From the NCBI GenBank assembly GCA_037953745.1, contig JBAKBP010000709.1, forward strand, positions 186,001 through 250,000: a stretch of 64,000 nucleotides of DNA, written 5' to 3'. The notes beneath the pieces are model-generated. The model ran no database searches and was not told the origin of the DNA. It saw only the letters and a list, made by a program, of their open reading frames with translations. Origin of the DNA: Lithodes maja (taxonomy: Eukaryota; Arthropoda; Malacostraca; Decapoda; Lithodidae). The first letter of the stretch is position 1, and every line of letters starts with the position of its first letter. The position numbers were made by a program, and so were the translations under genes. This document shows, piece after piece, positions 42,247-52,378 of this stretch.

Positions 42247-43800
42247 ATGACACATGTTAAGCAGGCGACCTATGCAGATGATCTCACTGGAGCAGGGAAA
42301 GTCAATGATCTCAAGAGCTGGTGGGAGCAAGTATCACAAGTGGGACCAGAAATAGGATACTTTCCAAATGCTAGTAAGTCTATACTGATAGTAAAAGCAG
42401 AACATTACGAAAATGCCTTAGAAGCTTTCAACGGTAGTGAAGTGGTCGTAACAAAGGACGGACAGCGTCATCTAGGGGCAGTGATTGGCACAGAAGAGTT
42501 CAAGAAGCAATACATGGAAGAGAAGGTCAGAGAGTGGGTAAACGAAATAGAAATACTAGCCAAAATTGCAAAGACGGACCCACAGGCTGCATATTCGGCA
42601 TTCACATATGGGGTCAAACACCGCTGGACCTACTTGATGCGTACCATTCCAAACGTGGGTCCACAACTTCAACCGCTAGAAGATGCCATCAGAGACAAAC
42701 TCATCCCAGCTTGGATGAAGTCTCACACCCCAAATGCTACAGAGAGGGAGTTGCTCGCACTTCCTCCTAGGTTAGGAGGGCTTGGAATCATCAATCCGGT
42801 GACAACGGAACAGGAGAACTCAGTAAAGATAACAGAATCTCTCACTGAACGCATCGTAGCGCAAGATCCTGACGGCGAAGTGGACCAGGCGGACATCTAC
42901 AACATCAGAAAGACGATCACGTCAGAGAGGCAAAACTCACAGAAAAATGACCTGGCACAACTGATGCGACAACTTTGCCCGAGACTAACAAGAAAAGTAC
43001 AAATAGCACAAGAAACGGGTGCTTCAAATTGGCTGACAACACTACCAATCAAGGCAAAAGGCTTCAATCTAAACAAACAAGAATTTAATGATGCTATTGC
43101 ACTGAGGTATGATTGGCCGATTGAAGGACTGCCCGATCGATGCGTTTGTGGAATCAACAACGATGCAGACCACAGCATGATATGTAAGAAGGGAGGATTC
43201 ATCAGCATCAGGCACGATGAAGTAAGAGATGTAACGGCGAACATGCTCAGGGAGGTGTGTCGAGATTTGGTGCGCGAACCATCACTCATTCCCTTGGAGG
43301 GAGAGATCTTGCAGCACAGGACGGCCAACACATCCAACGAAGCACGAGTGGACGTTAGTGCAAGAAGTTTTTGGACAAGAGCACAGCGAGCATTCTTTGA
43401 TGTAAGAATATTCGACCCAATGGCCCATAGCTACAGCGGGCTGTCTCTGGAGGCTGCACACAAGAGGAATGAACATGAGAAGGTCAGGGCATATGGGGAA
43501 AGGATCTTAAATATCGAACATGGCAGCTTTACCCCACTAGTCTTCACCACATCTGGAGGGATGGGACCTAGGGCCCAGTGCTTCTATTCAAGGCTTGCAG
43601 AGATCATCGCAGAGAAGAAGAAACAGCCCAGGAGCCACGTTGTAGCCTGGATGAGGTGCCGTCTATCTTTCTCGTTGCTCAGATCAGCACTACTATGTCT
43701 GCGGGGAACAAGACTGTCTGCACCACAACCAGCGACGGTGGCAGAAGTGGACTACGAGGCAGCAGTGGCAGAGGGTCGCATAGGAAGGAGACTGGATTGA
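42247..43800 (+). CDS. Non-LTR retrotransposon RT C-terminus with restriction-like endonuclease, 517 aa, 5'-truncated
   Basis: The ORF opens at the RT catalytic box (ATYADDLTGAG, D11-D12), so the upstream palm and fingers are lost. The thumb region follows (LGAVIG; LPPRLGGLGIINP at about 172-184). Residues 298-313 form a CCHC cluster (CVCG-7-H-3-C), then IRHDEVRD (321-328), REPSL, a conserved Asp in ARVDV (369) and FFDVRI with D385. This order (CCHC, RHD, then D...DV) is that of the C-terminal restriction-like endonuclease of R2/R4-type LINEs, which cut specific targets. The clade assignment is inferred from motifs; proteins like this are often annotated only as RT-domain proteins. The frame is fully open, suggesting a recent copy. 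Confidence 0.72.
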   Translation: MTHVKQATYADDLTGAGKVNDLKSWWEQVSQVGPEIGYFPNASKSILIVKAEHYENALEAFNGSEVVVTKDGQRHLGAVIGTEEFKKQYMEEKVREWVNEIEILAKIAKTDPQAAYSAFTYGVKHRWTYLMRTIPNVGPQLQPLEDAIRDKLIPAWMKSHTPNATERELLALPPRLGGLGIINPVTTEQENSVKITESLTERIVAQDPDGEVDQADIYNIRKTITSERQNSQKNDLAQLMRQLCPRLTRKVQIAQETGASNWLTTLPIKAKGFNLNKQEFNDAIALRYDWPIEGLPDRCVCGINNDADHSMICKKGGFISIRHDEVRDVTANMLREVCRDLVREPSLIPLEGEILQHRTANTSNEARVDVSARSFWTRAQRAFFDVRIFDPMAHSYSGLSLEAAHKRNEHEKVRAYGERILNIEHGSFTPLVFTTSGGMGPRAQCFYSRLAEIIAEKKKQPRSHVVAWMRCRLSFSLLRSALLCLRGTRLSAPQPATVAEVDYEAAVAEGRIGRRLD

Positions 43801-44190
43801 AGTTGCATGGTGTTGAATAGTAATATCTGATGCTTGTAAAATAAAATGTATGAACAATATTAAATAAAAATCAATGTAGTAGTAGTAATCCACGATGATG
43901 AGTCTGAAGTGCTGACCCCAGAATAGTAAGTAGCTGAATGACTACCAAGTCGGACGCTTTGATGACTGTTCTGACCTGGTTTAGGGTCCAAAGAGGGGAT
44001 GCACAGGCTGAGTGGTAGTAGTAGTAGTAGTATATTTGTAGTGGTAATAGTAAAAGTAGTAGTAGTAGTAGAAGCAGTAGTAGTAGAGGAAGTAGTGGTA
44101 GCAGCAGTAGTAGTAGTAGTAGTGGTAATAGCAGTTGTAGTGGTAATAGCAGTTGTAGGGGTAATAGTAGAAGTAGTAGTAGTATTTCAG
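43801..44190 (+). repeat. 3' UTR of the REL element and its (GTA)n tail or target
   Basis: 43870-44020 matches 41930-42080. The UTR is followed directly by imperfect GTA repeats (44015-44190), as in the upstream copy. Confidence 0.8.
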
Positions 44191-44859
44191 TGTTTCTTCC
44201 ACTCAACAATACAGTAAATCTCTGGAACTCTCTTACTCAGTTTAGAAACACTTCCTAAAGCCCCTTTCCCACCTACAGTACAAGAATCATGGGCTAAATT
44301 GCCACAAAACGGGGTTCGTGGCAAGCTAGCATTCAAATATTGATATGTTTGGGATATTCAGAGCATCCGAATGTACCGTGGTGAGTCGGCAAACGCCAGG
44401 AACATTTCGTGGTGCGCGCCATATTTTGGCCACCGTCAGCCACTTAGTTGCATACTGTGGCGAATCCAAGCTCATCCAAGCTCTTCCTTATTGCTTCGGC
44501 ACACCTCCTGTCACTTCGCAGCCCCTAAAAACGTTGCGACCGTCCATAGCATGGAGAGAGACCACACGGATAAATACGATTAACTACGTTGTGCCAAGAA
44601 GGGTTATAATAAGTTCATACCTCATGTCAGTAATGTCATCAGGAACATTGTTGTTTATGCAAAAATGGAAAGAATGTTCACGTAGGACCGATAATAGGGA
44701 AAAAAACAACAAGATTACAATCACAAGAGTTAACTTGGGCACTCATTCGTAGTAGGTCGTGTTAATTGTATTAGCTTCATAACATGGTTTATTGTTTTTC
44801 GGAAACATACAAATGCATGTGTAATGGTTTAATAAGTAACATAACACTATTAACCCATA
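44191..44859. other. No gene recognised
   Basis: The 135-aa open frame at 44345-44752 has no known motif and is not conserved with anything else here. I regard it as chance. Confidence 0.4.
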
Positions 44860-44863
44860 TTAA

Positions 44864-45070
44864 CCCATTATGTACCAGCGACCTGTGTTATATTTTATTC
44901 TAGCTAAATTTACACGATTTCATGCAGCTTAAGAAAGATCTGTGGTTGGTAAAAGTGTTGATTGAGATATTTCGAAGCCATATAATTGCTAGAGATCCTT
45001 CCTAAACTGAATAAATTTGATTAGTAGTAGCCAGTCTAAAATTAAAGAGACGCCTCCGGTACAGAAGGGG
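44864..45070. mobile_element. TTAA-bounded MITE, 207 bp (family 3, copy 2)
   Basis: TTAA lies at 44860-44863 and 45071-45074. Inward-read ends CCCATTATGTACCAGCGACC and CCCCTTCTGTACCGGAGGCG match the ends of 40574-40773. Confidence 0.78.
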
Positions 45071-45199
45071 TTAAGGACTAGTCCCAAAATTAAGGGAAAT
45101 TTGGCATGAATTTGCATATTGAGTTAATTATATTAAATATTTACATTGCGATAATTCGTTAAAATGAACATATTTGGTTTGCAATGACTTGTTTCTTAA

Positions 45200-45677
45200 C
45201 ACCTAACGAGCGGCCTAGGCGGTAAATAATATGTAGCCACCAGCGGGGTGTTTTACCCAAAATAGGGTTGATTACGTGATCATTTTCATGCCTAAATAAG
45301 ACCCAGAGCGTAAAACAAGTATCTATCCCTGAAAGGGCATAAACAGAGCTTTCCAATGACACCCCAACGATCCTTGTATGACCGCTAGTTTTCTTGCAAC
45401 ATTCGCGCAACACGAGTGCAAAAACCATGTAATTCGGTACTTTCCCCACATAATTCACTGTGTAGCGAGTGTGAGAGGGTGGAGGAGGGTGGGATTCATG
45501 TCAGTTGGTCCACCGCGGTGGTCTGGAGCAGTCATACGCTCGCTACTCTCCTGCCACCACTTGTCTCTCTCTCTCAGCAACATTACGTGCTGAAAATGCC
45601 ACACGACTTATGTTGTGAGCCGCCACATAGTCCAAATTTCTTTCACTCGACTTATGTTGCGGGCCGCCAGTTAAGGA
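45200..45677 (+). mobile_element. TTAA-bounded MITE, 478 bp (family 1, copy 2)
   Basis: TTAA lies at 45196-45199 and 45678-45681. It is nearly the same sequence as 38417-38895, differing by scattered substitutions and small indels. The left end is ACCTAACGAGCGGCC; the right end read inward is TCCTTAACTGGCGGCC, a clearer inverted repeat than in copy 1. Confidence 0.82.
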
Positions 45678-45689
45678 TTAAATTGTCAT

Positions 45690-46040
45690 CATTATGAGTA
45701 GGTTTACAGGCAAGCATCCTCTACACCCGTCATTGTTGTTGCGAGATTCGGGAGTTGCCAACGTCAAACAGGCTGGGACAGAATATCCCTAGATGTCATA
45801 AGTATACTGTGATAGACGGAATGACCAGTCTATTTAAGGATGTGCTATTCCACTCCTAACCGGCCTCCAACCAACCACGTGTGACGGGTTGACCGGCGCC
45901 AGCAGCCTGCCAGAGTTTTGGGCCAGATGTCTGCACCACCTTGGCACAACTAGTGTTGGGAATTTTCCACTCCTGAAGTCACAGGAAACCATTTCTGCTA
46001 TTAGCTAGGTCATCAATTTGCCAACTATAAATGGGGCTCA
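45690..46040 (+). repeat. Fragment related to the BEL/Pao LTR at 4583
   Basis: 45700-45800 matches 4695-4805 in reverse complement (CGGGAGTTGCCAACGTCAAA; AGAATATCCCTAGATGTCAT). The rest, up to the gypsy LTR, is not matched. It may be a diverged solo LTR. Confidence 0.5.
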
Positions 46041-46049
46041 GAGAGCCAT

Positions 46050-47887
46050 TGTTACGACCGGGCACTCGGGTACACTAGGGCTCTTACACAGGACTCGAGT
46101 ATGGCTCGCTGCCACAACGGAAACACACGATCCCAACCCCAGAGTACTGCCAGCCGAACAAAAAACGCCACTACCCTCCAGAGTTCTATCTGCTATAACG
46201 GGGTATACAAGAACTCGGTACTAGCGTTTCACACAACAGACTAATAACAAGACGGGAGTTATCTAGTCTGGTCAACAATCAAACAAAGAAGAAAGTACTA
46301 CAACACTAAAGAATAGTGTTGGCCGAAGCCGAAGTAATCCACCCTTGAACTAAGAACTTAAGAAGTCCTCCACCCTCTACTTCGGATCGGCACTATTACG
46401 TTACGTTAAACAATAGTCCTCGAGCATCAAGCAAGGAATCTTCTGATAAAGTTAGATGCTTCTCGAATACTCGTAAGAAGTAAGTATCGGATTTTGAACA
46501 GCAATTTAATGAATAACTCACTGGTAATTAAAGGCTTTAAATTGACATAAGAAGAATTATAAGAATAAGCAATAGGATATGGCAAACATTAAAAAGAAGT
46601 ACTCCGACAATGCACTGGCAATAGCCTACTAAGATTGTGCTCGTGGGCCACTAATCTCTGAAGTAGCTAAGCGTGCCACACATGAAATCAATAGTGCTTA
46701 AACAATAATATACATAAGGAGAAGCTTCAATACTATGCTGTATCTGCTGGTCGAGCAAAGTCTAGCTGGGATATCTAAGGTTAAGAGACAATGGCTGAGC
46801 AAGCGGCTCGTAGCCTAGCGAGGTCCTTAAGACTGTGCGGCCAAATTACGGTAATTGACGGGATGCTCTCTTGAGAGATCCAGATCACTAGTATCTGGTT
46901 CTCTCCTGGCGATCCTCTCAAAGTCAAGCAAATGAGATAGCACAGTGTTGGGTGGCACAGGCAAAAGCCCTCACTCGCAACACAGTGCTAAACTCCCACG
47001 GTACACAATCAAAAAGACCCCCTAGGCTTCCCACGTCTCCGTTGCAATTGTGCTGGTTCAACCAACCTAGCACTCATAGGAAATCACAACTCGAGGAACC
47101 CTATCCCAGTCTAGCATTGCCTAAACCAGCAGAAAACAGGAACATGAATAATCGCACACAGGGAAATGCATATACGAGTGCAACAAACATCAATCAATCC
47201 TATTCTAGTTAACCCTTCCAAAAATAGGCTATCTAACAGGCACTTATCTCGTGAGAACTCAAGCGATAATACTTTGGCTGACTAAATCTGCACCAAAGGG
47301 GTCATTGAGGTTATACAGGGACGAGAAGAGAAGAAGGTAGGCTGTTCAGAGAGTAGAGAAAGTTCACATCAGTCGGAAGAATATGGATAGTTGCAAGGGA
47401 TATGAGAGGTCGCTTTGCCTGATGAGTTCTGGTCTAAAAATGGCGAGACCTCCCTTTTTATACTCGGCCCCGTAGCGAGCATAACGGCAATCATGACGTC
47501 ACATTCTCTCTCTCAATCTGGGATCGACAAAGGATTCCCACGCTCTTGATGAGGGGGGAGGGAGGGGGGAAGGAGGGAGGAGGGAGTGAGGCCTACACAC
47601 CTCGTGGCGCGCACACTGTCCTCCGTTACATAACTCGCTCTCTCTCATCACATCATTGTATATAAGTCCCACACACAATACTTATATCTAATGATATAAA
47701 ATAGAACTCGTTGACTTAGAAGAAAACAAAATACATAATGATAATACTTATAGTACAACGGTTCACATAAACTGAGTTAGGAAACTCTACACAGACTACA
47801 GCCAAAGTTCCTGCCCTGACGATCCTAGCGAGAGTGGGGCCTGACTGGGCGTTCTGTACAGCATGCTCATACTCGACATGCGTCACA
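46050..47887 (-). repeat. 3' LTR of the gypsy element
   Basis: 1838 bp. It contains a hairpin-forming GCCGAAGCCGAAGTA ... TACTTCGGATCGGC block (about 46322-46392) and a minus-strand TATAAAAA (47455-47462). It is identical by eye to the right LTR except one base. Short open frames such as 46952-47212 occur in both LTRs simply because the LTRs are duplicates. Confidence 0.92.
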
Positions 47888-47906
47888 CCTCCCCCAAGAT
47901 TTTACT
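47888..47906 (-). other. Polypurine tract of the gypsy element
   Basis: Minus strand: CTTGGGGGAGG immediately before the 3' LTR, the expected plus-strand primer. Confidence 0.65.
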
Positions 47907-48372
47907 TGCTCAACCCTGAGCTAAAATCTGATATACAGAACCCCATCAAACCCCTCACACCCAGCGACCGCATGGCACTAAAACAACGCTGAGTTTATCA
48001 CTAAAACACATCTTATAAAAAAAAAATTCACATTTCATAACTCCTCCCAACAATAGTAAAAGACACAATATCATGCTCCCAGAGCGAGCTTACAGCAGCT
48101 CAGCCGTTTGATAGTTCGTGGACTACTCAAACCTTATAGGCTATGACAAACTTATACAATTATCTTCATCAAAAAGAAAGAGTTTTTATATGATTTTTAT
48201 ATTTTAATATGTTTTTTTCCGGCTGCACTATAAGGGCAGCCTATTTTCTTCTATACCAAACGCTCAACAATCCTGCTTTACGACCCAATACGCTGGGCTA
48301 CAACCGCGAGCCAACAAGCACCAAGCGCAAAATACTACTCAAACCAAAGCAGGAGGCTACCCGTGTGTCAAT
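47907..48372. other. Gypsy 3' untranslated interior
   Basis: Between the ORF stop and the polypurine tract. No integrase or envelope gene is present. The open frame at 48209-48502 on the plus strand has no known motif. Confidence 0.6.
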
Positions 48373-51300
48373 TTACCCAGGATCATATACCCCTGAACGA
48401 CCACATGCAACCTCGTTGTCACAACCGGCAATATGGCTTATGTCCAGGTTATATACCAATAACCTTAGTGACCACCTGGTCAGCCTCATATTCCGATTGT
48501 GAAACTGGTCCAAGATCTCGAGAGGGTAATGATCTGGGCAAACTACAACGACCGGACCATAGGCTGGAACATAGATCTCGAAATGCCCCAGCGCATCATT
48601 GTCCTTTTCACTTTCATTCATCAGGCTCTGACACGTTGCTGGTGCATTCTTAAGTCCGTCAGGCATAACATTGCACTGGTAGGTACTCCCGTCCACAACA
48701 AAACCACATACCTCTTTAGCACGCTCGGACAAAGTTACAAGCAACGACCACTCACGACATTCCTTATCCCTCAGATCCTTCGTCCACACGTAATCCAGCT
48801 CTGCTTGCACCATAGGCTGTCGAGCAGGATTTATACGGCAGGGAATTAAACTGAGCCTTGCACTATCTCCAGCCTGCATGTCGGATTCTACCCCGTACAT
48901 CAGGCCTGGAGAAGCAACAAACATGCGAAAGTACTGCCATAGCCTAGTAAACAACTGCCTTGCACTGTCTCCACAAACAACATGCCTAGTGCCCTCCCAC
49001 AACCCAGCCGAGACCGCAGCTTCTAACCTGTAGTCTCCCTCCTTCTCCACCTTCGTCCCTAGAACAGCCAGGTCATGAGAGGGACAATCAGTACCACCCG
49101 TGCAGTCACTCCCACAGTTCATTATAGCTAAGGCTTCCCCGCCGATACCGTACATGCGCACCCCCACATTCCTTGTGACGACATCTGCCTGCGCAGCATC
49201 ACCGCTTTTAGCGACATGGCCAGATACAGTCGGTCTGTGGTAGGGCTGTTGCATTAGACTAGAGCAGCATTGGGAGGCTATGTGACGACCGGGCACTGCG
49301 ATACCACAGCCGACCTTACCAATCTGCTCAATGTCCTCCTTTTGACCACCACCCTTGGCAGCCATGGGTCGACCCTGACCTGGCAACCATGCCAAGGCCT
49401 CGTCGCCCACCTTAAACCACCGAAACAACGAGGCTAACGGTCTTTTAACAGTCACATGACCTGCCTGCGGAACATCTCGCACCGCCCGAGTTGTGAGACT
49501 CAGGGGCTCGGCACGACCAGTGGGGTATGAACCGAGCTGGTGCTGGAGTGCTGCACACTGCTGCTCAGGCAGGTGCTCTAGCACTTCCACAGCCACCAGA
49601 CTCGTGTCCCCCGCCCACTGCTTCGCCGAGACATGACAATCCCTACTCTCCTCCACCTGTGCCCTACTGCCCCCCTCTCCTTCTCCACCTTGGCCGCGGC
49701 AGACCAACGCAGGGACAGTAGGCTGCTCAGGTGGTTGCCTCACAAACTCCTCCAACAGGTTCACATGACATGCTTCCCCGTCCTCGTGTTTAATCTCGAC
49801 AGCACCATTACCACACTTCTGAACTTCCGGATCCTCCAACTGCAGTTTACAAATATCTGAGGGAACCAACCTGTCTAGATGCTTCCGAAGCAACCCAAAT
49901 CCTTCCCCAATATCAAACTGAGCAATCCTTTTTTCTCTCCGTGTGCAACGTTGCTGCCTCGGAGTCTCTTCCGGCCCTACCTCCTCACTAGCTGTGACAG
50001 GTCCTGGGGCCTCTCCAGACTCTAACATAGGTGCCAATACTGAATCACCCAGGAGAGCCGCCGAGTCAAAACTCTTAAAACCAACTCCAGCTTTAGCCTC
50101 CTCCTGTTGATCGTTCCTCTGCTGGTCTGAAGACGGAGGACTAGGCTGTGACACTTTAGCTGCCCGAGCTCGGGTGACAACACACGCCATGGGTTGTGTC
50201 TGGCACCGCTCGATACACTCTTGCTCTTCCCTACTCACGTCGGCCGGCCTCTCGGCAACGACTAAGGGTAGAACCTCAGAAGCGGGCATTGCAAAGTCGT
50301 TGCCGAGAAGAAGGTCGACGCCCTCCACTGGCAGTTTCTCCACAATCCCGACATCCAATTCACGTGTCACACCATCCACCTCCAACTCCAACCGCACCAG
50401 CGGGTATGACCGAGTTGCATTAATACCCTGCACCACTACCACCCGAGCCACATTTATAGGGTAGCCAGTCAAGTTATTCATCAGAGTCTGGGAAGCACCT
50501 GTATCACGCAAGACCTCTACTCCATGCTTGCGCCCCGCCCACATCACGCAACCCCGTCCTCTATGGTCGCAAAAAACATCCTGAGCAGGGTTCGAGCCTC
50601 CCAGGTGCTTCTGCATTGGCTGTGCCTCAGCCTCTGACGAACTGCCCCGGGCAAACTCAGAAGACTTCGGAGACACACCAATGTTGCAGGCCAAAGACAC
50701 AGCTGCTGTAGGTGGTTTGCTAGGACAGACTCTTGCAAAGTGCCCCTTTTCATGACAAAGATAACACTCCAACTCCCCTCTGGGCTTCCCTTGGTACTGG
50801 GAAGGGCCCGGCCCCTTCTTAAATGGGACGGTGTTAGTCTTGTGGTCAGTCTTGGTATCATAGCTCTTGTACTTGTTTGCATAATGTATATCACTAACTC
50901 GGGGGGGTGGGGTGTCACGCCCCTTGTTACCTGCCTCACTACGCTGGGCAGACCCGCACCCACGAATTAATGATAGCCGGAGGTCAGCCATCTCAGCTGC
51001 CTCCTGTAGAGTTTTAGGGTTCTTTTCTTTAATAGTTAAAGTCATATCTGCACCAGTACACTTATAAAACTGCTCGAGCAGAAACAGCTCAGTCAACTGT
51101 TCGGCCGTCTCAGCTTTCTCAGAACGTGTCCAGTTAGCAAGTGCATCTTTTAAGTCCCGGGCATGTTCAAGAAAGGTCGCCTCCCTAGTCTTCGTAACAC
51201 CCCGAAACTTCAATCGATATGTTTCTGGTTGCAACTCGTATGCCCGTAGGACAGCTCTCTTCAATACTGGGTAGTCAATGCAAGACTCTAAAGGCAGTGC

Positions 51301-52164
51301 ATCATAAGCCTTCAGACCCTTACCCGTAAGTCTTGAGGAGACTAGAGCTGCCCACTTCTCTTCAGGCCAATTATGCTCCCTACACTTCTTCTCAAAACGA
51401 TTAAAAAATTCTGTGACTTCAGTTTCACTAAATGCCGGCACCAATTTGACTAAGTGAGACAAGGACTGTTCTCTTACTTGGCCCTCACGGCCCATCCGAA
51501 TCCCTGTCGACTCTGCACGAGTCTTATCTAAATCTATTTGAGCACAATATTTCTCTGAGTCGTACCTAAGCTCAGCCTCGTGCCTCCTAACCTCAGCCTC
51601 ATGCCTCCTGGTCTCATCCTCCTGCCTCCTAACCTCAATCTCATGCTTCCTAGTCTCATTCTCCTGCCTCCTAGCCTCAATTTTAGCAAGCTCAAGTTTA
51701 AATATCATATCTGGAGACAGGCAGGAAGAGGGAGTTGCCACTACTGAAGGAGGGGGGGCAAGAACTGGGGAACCACCATACGCACCGCCCGAGGGCACTC
51801 CAATCTTCCAATTCTCATCCCTCTGTGGGAGAGTGCTAACCTCCGGCAACTGAGTGGACGGCACTGTGGGAGTCGAGTGAGAGGGGATCTGGGGAGGAAC
51901 CCCCCCAAACGCCCTCTCCTCCGAAACCCCATGTCGCCCACGCAACACCCAGGAAATCAGCTCCCCCTTGGACATCCCTACTACATTGGATCTGCCCAAA
52001 ACTTTGGCTATCAGGTGCAAGCCATAAACATTCACCCCAGTCAGCCTCTCCTCCGTCACGTGGTACTGCTTACTCACAAAAAGTCTAGCATCCTCCTCAC
52101 TAGTTACTAACGGCACCTCCTCACTTAGCATCTCTCGCTCCTCGTCAGTACTAGGGCCCGACAT
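48373..52164 (-). CDS. gypsy gag-protease with reduced pol, 1263 aa
   Basis: ATG at 52162-52164 (MSGPSTDEERE). Domains: a charged coiled coil at about 157-215 with RRQEDETRRHEAEVRRHEAE-type repeats; a capsid-like gag region at about 240-400; a CCHC knuckle CYLCHEKGHFARVC at 467-480; an aspartic protease with RDTGASQTL at about 553-561. Beyond this only pol scraps remain: an integrase-tail-like CHVNLLEEF (about 799), an RT N-terminal-like LTTRAVRDV (890), FKVGDEALAWLPG (about 917, integrase-like), an RT piece with VMPDGLKNAPATCQSLMN (1166-1183) and an RNase H piece with HFEIYVPAYGPVVV and MRLTRWSLRLLVYNLDI (1194-1244). The RT Asp box and YxDD are missing. The frame is nevertheless unbroken over 3.8 kb. 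It can make gag and protease but cannot copy itself. Confidence 0.85.
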   Translation of the reverse strand: MSGPSTDEEREMLSEEVPLVTSEEDARLFVSKQYHVTEERLTGVNVYGLHLIAKVLGRSNVVGMSKGELISWVLRGRHGVSEERAFGGVPPQIPSHSTPTVPSTQLPEVSTLPQRDENWKIGVPSGGAYGGSPVLAPPPSVVATPSSCLSPDMIFKLELAKIEARRQENETRKHEIEVRRQEDETRRHEAEVRRHEAELRYDSEKYCAQIDLDKTRAESTGIRMGREGQVREQSLSHLVKLVPAFSETEVTEFFNRFEKKCREHNWPEEKWAALVSSRLTGKGLKAYDALPLESCIDYPVLKRAVLRAYELQPETYRLKFRGVTKTREATFLEHARDLKDALANWTRSEKAETAEQLTELFLLEQFYKCTGADMTLTIKEKNPKTLQEAAEMADLRLSLIRGCGSAQRSEAGNKGRDTPPPRVSDIHYANKYKSYDTKTDHKTNTVPFKKGPGPSQYQGKPRGELECYLCHEKGHFARVCPSKPPTAAVSLACNIGVSPKSSEFARGSSSEAEAQPMQKHLGGSNPAQDVFCDHRGRGCVMWAGRKHGVEVLRDTGASQTLMNNLTGYPINVARVVVVQGINATRSYPLVRLELEVDGVTRELDVGIVEKLPVEGVDLLLGNDFAMPASEVLPLVVAERPADVSREEQECIERCQTQPMACVVTRARAAKVSQPSPPSSDQQRNDQQEEAKAGVGFKSFDSAALLGDSVLAPMLESGEAPGPVTASEEVGPEETPRQQRCTRREKRIAQFDIGEGFGLLRKHLDRLVPSDICKLQLEDPEVQKCGNGAVEIKHEDGEACHVNLLEEFVRQPPEQPTVPALVCRGQGGEGEGGSRAQVEESRDCHVSAKQWAGDTSLVAVEVLEHLPEQQCAALQHQLGSYPTGRAEPLSLTTRAVRDVPQAGHVTVKRPLASLFRWFKVGDEALAWLPGQGRPMAAKGGGQKEDIEQIGKVGCGIAVPGRHIASQCCSSLMQQPYHRPTVSGHVAKSGDAAQADVVTRNVGVRMYGIGGEALAIMNCGSDCTGGTDCPSHDLAVLGTKVEKEGDYRLEAAVSAGLWEGTRHVVCGDSARQLFTRLWQYFRMFVASPGLMYGVESDMQAGDSARLSLIPCRINPARQPMVQAELDYVWTKDLRDKECREWSLLVTLSERAKEVCGFVVDGSTYQCNVMPDGLKNAPATCQSLMNESEKDNDALGHFEIYVPAYGPVVVVCPDHYPLEILDQFHNRNMRLTRWSLRLLVYNLDISHIAGCDNEVACGRSGVYDPG

Positions 52165-52359
52165 ACTGAAGTTCACCAAAAAATTCTCGAGACAAAAGTG
52201 TTAAACTCCCTTATGCAAGCACTAATTACTAAATTAACTGGAGTCTCTTAAATGCTCTCCTAATTGCCTTACAAAAAAAAATATTCTTCAATATGTACGC
52301 TAAAGTACCAACAAACAAATGTTGTACAACTCTGCAAAAAATTATACTGTTCACAAAAT

Positions 52360-52377
52360 CCTAAGCAAGGTCGCCAT
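52360..52377 (-). other. Primer binding site of the gypsy element
   Basis: Minus strand: AATGGCGACCTTGCTTAGG directly after the LTR end. TGGCGACC is a frequent PBS start in metazoan gypsy elements; the tRNA was not identified. Confidence 0.6.
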
Positions 52378-52378
52378 T

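Noticed and set aside
44345..44752. 135-aa plus-strand open frame
   Set aside because: No recognisable motif and no conservation with any other copy in the window.
46952..47212. 86-aa open frame repeated exactly at 53281-53541, which might look like a conserved gene
   Set aside because: The identity is explained by the two LTRs being recent duplicates.
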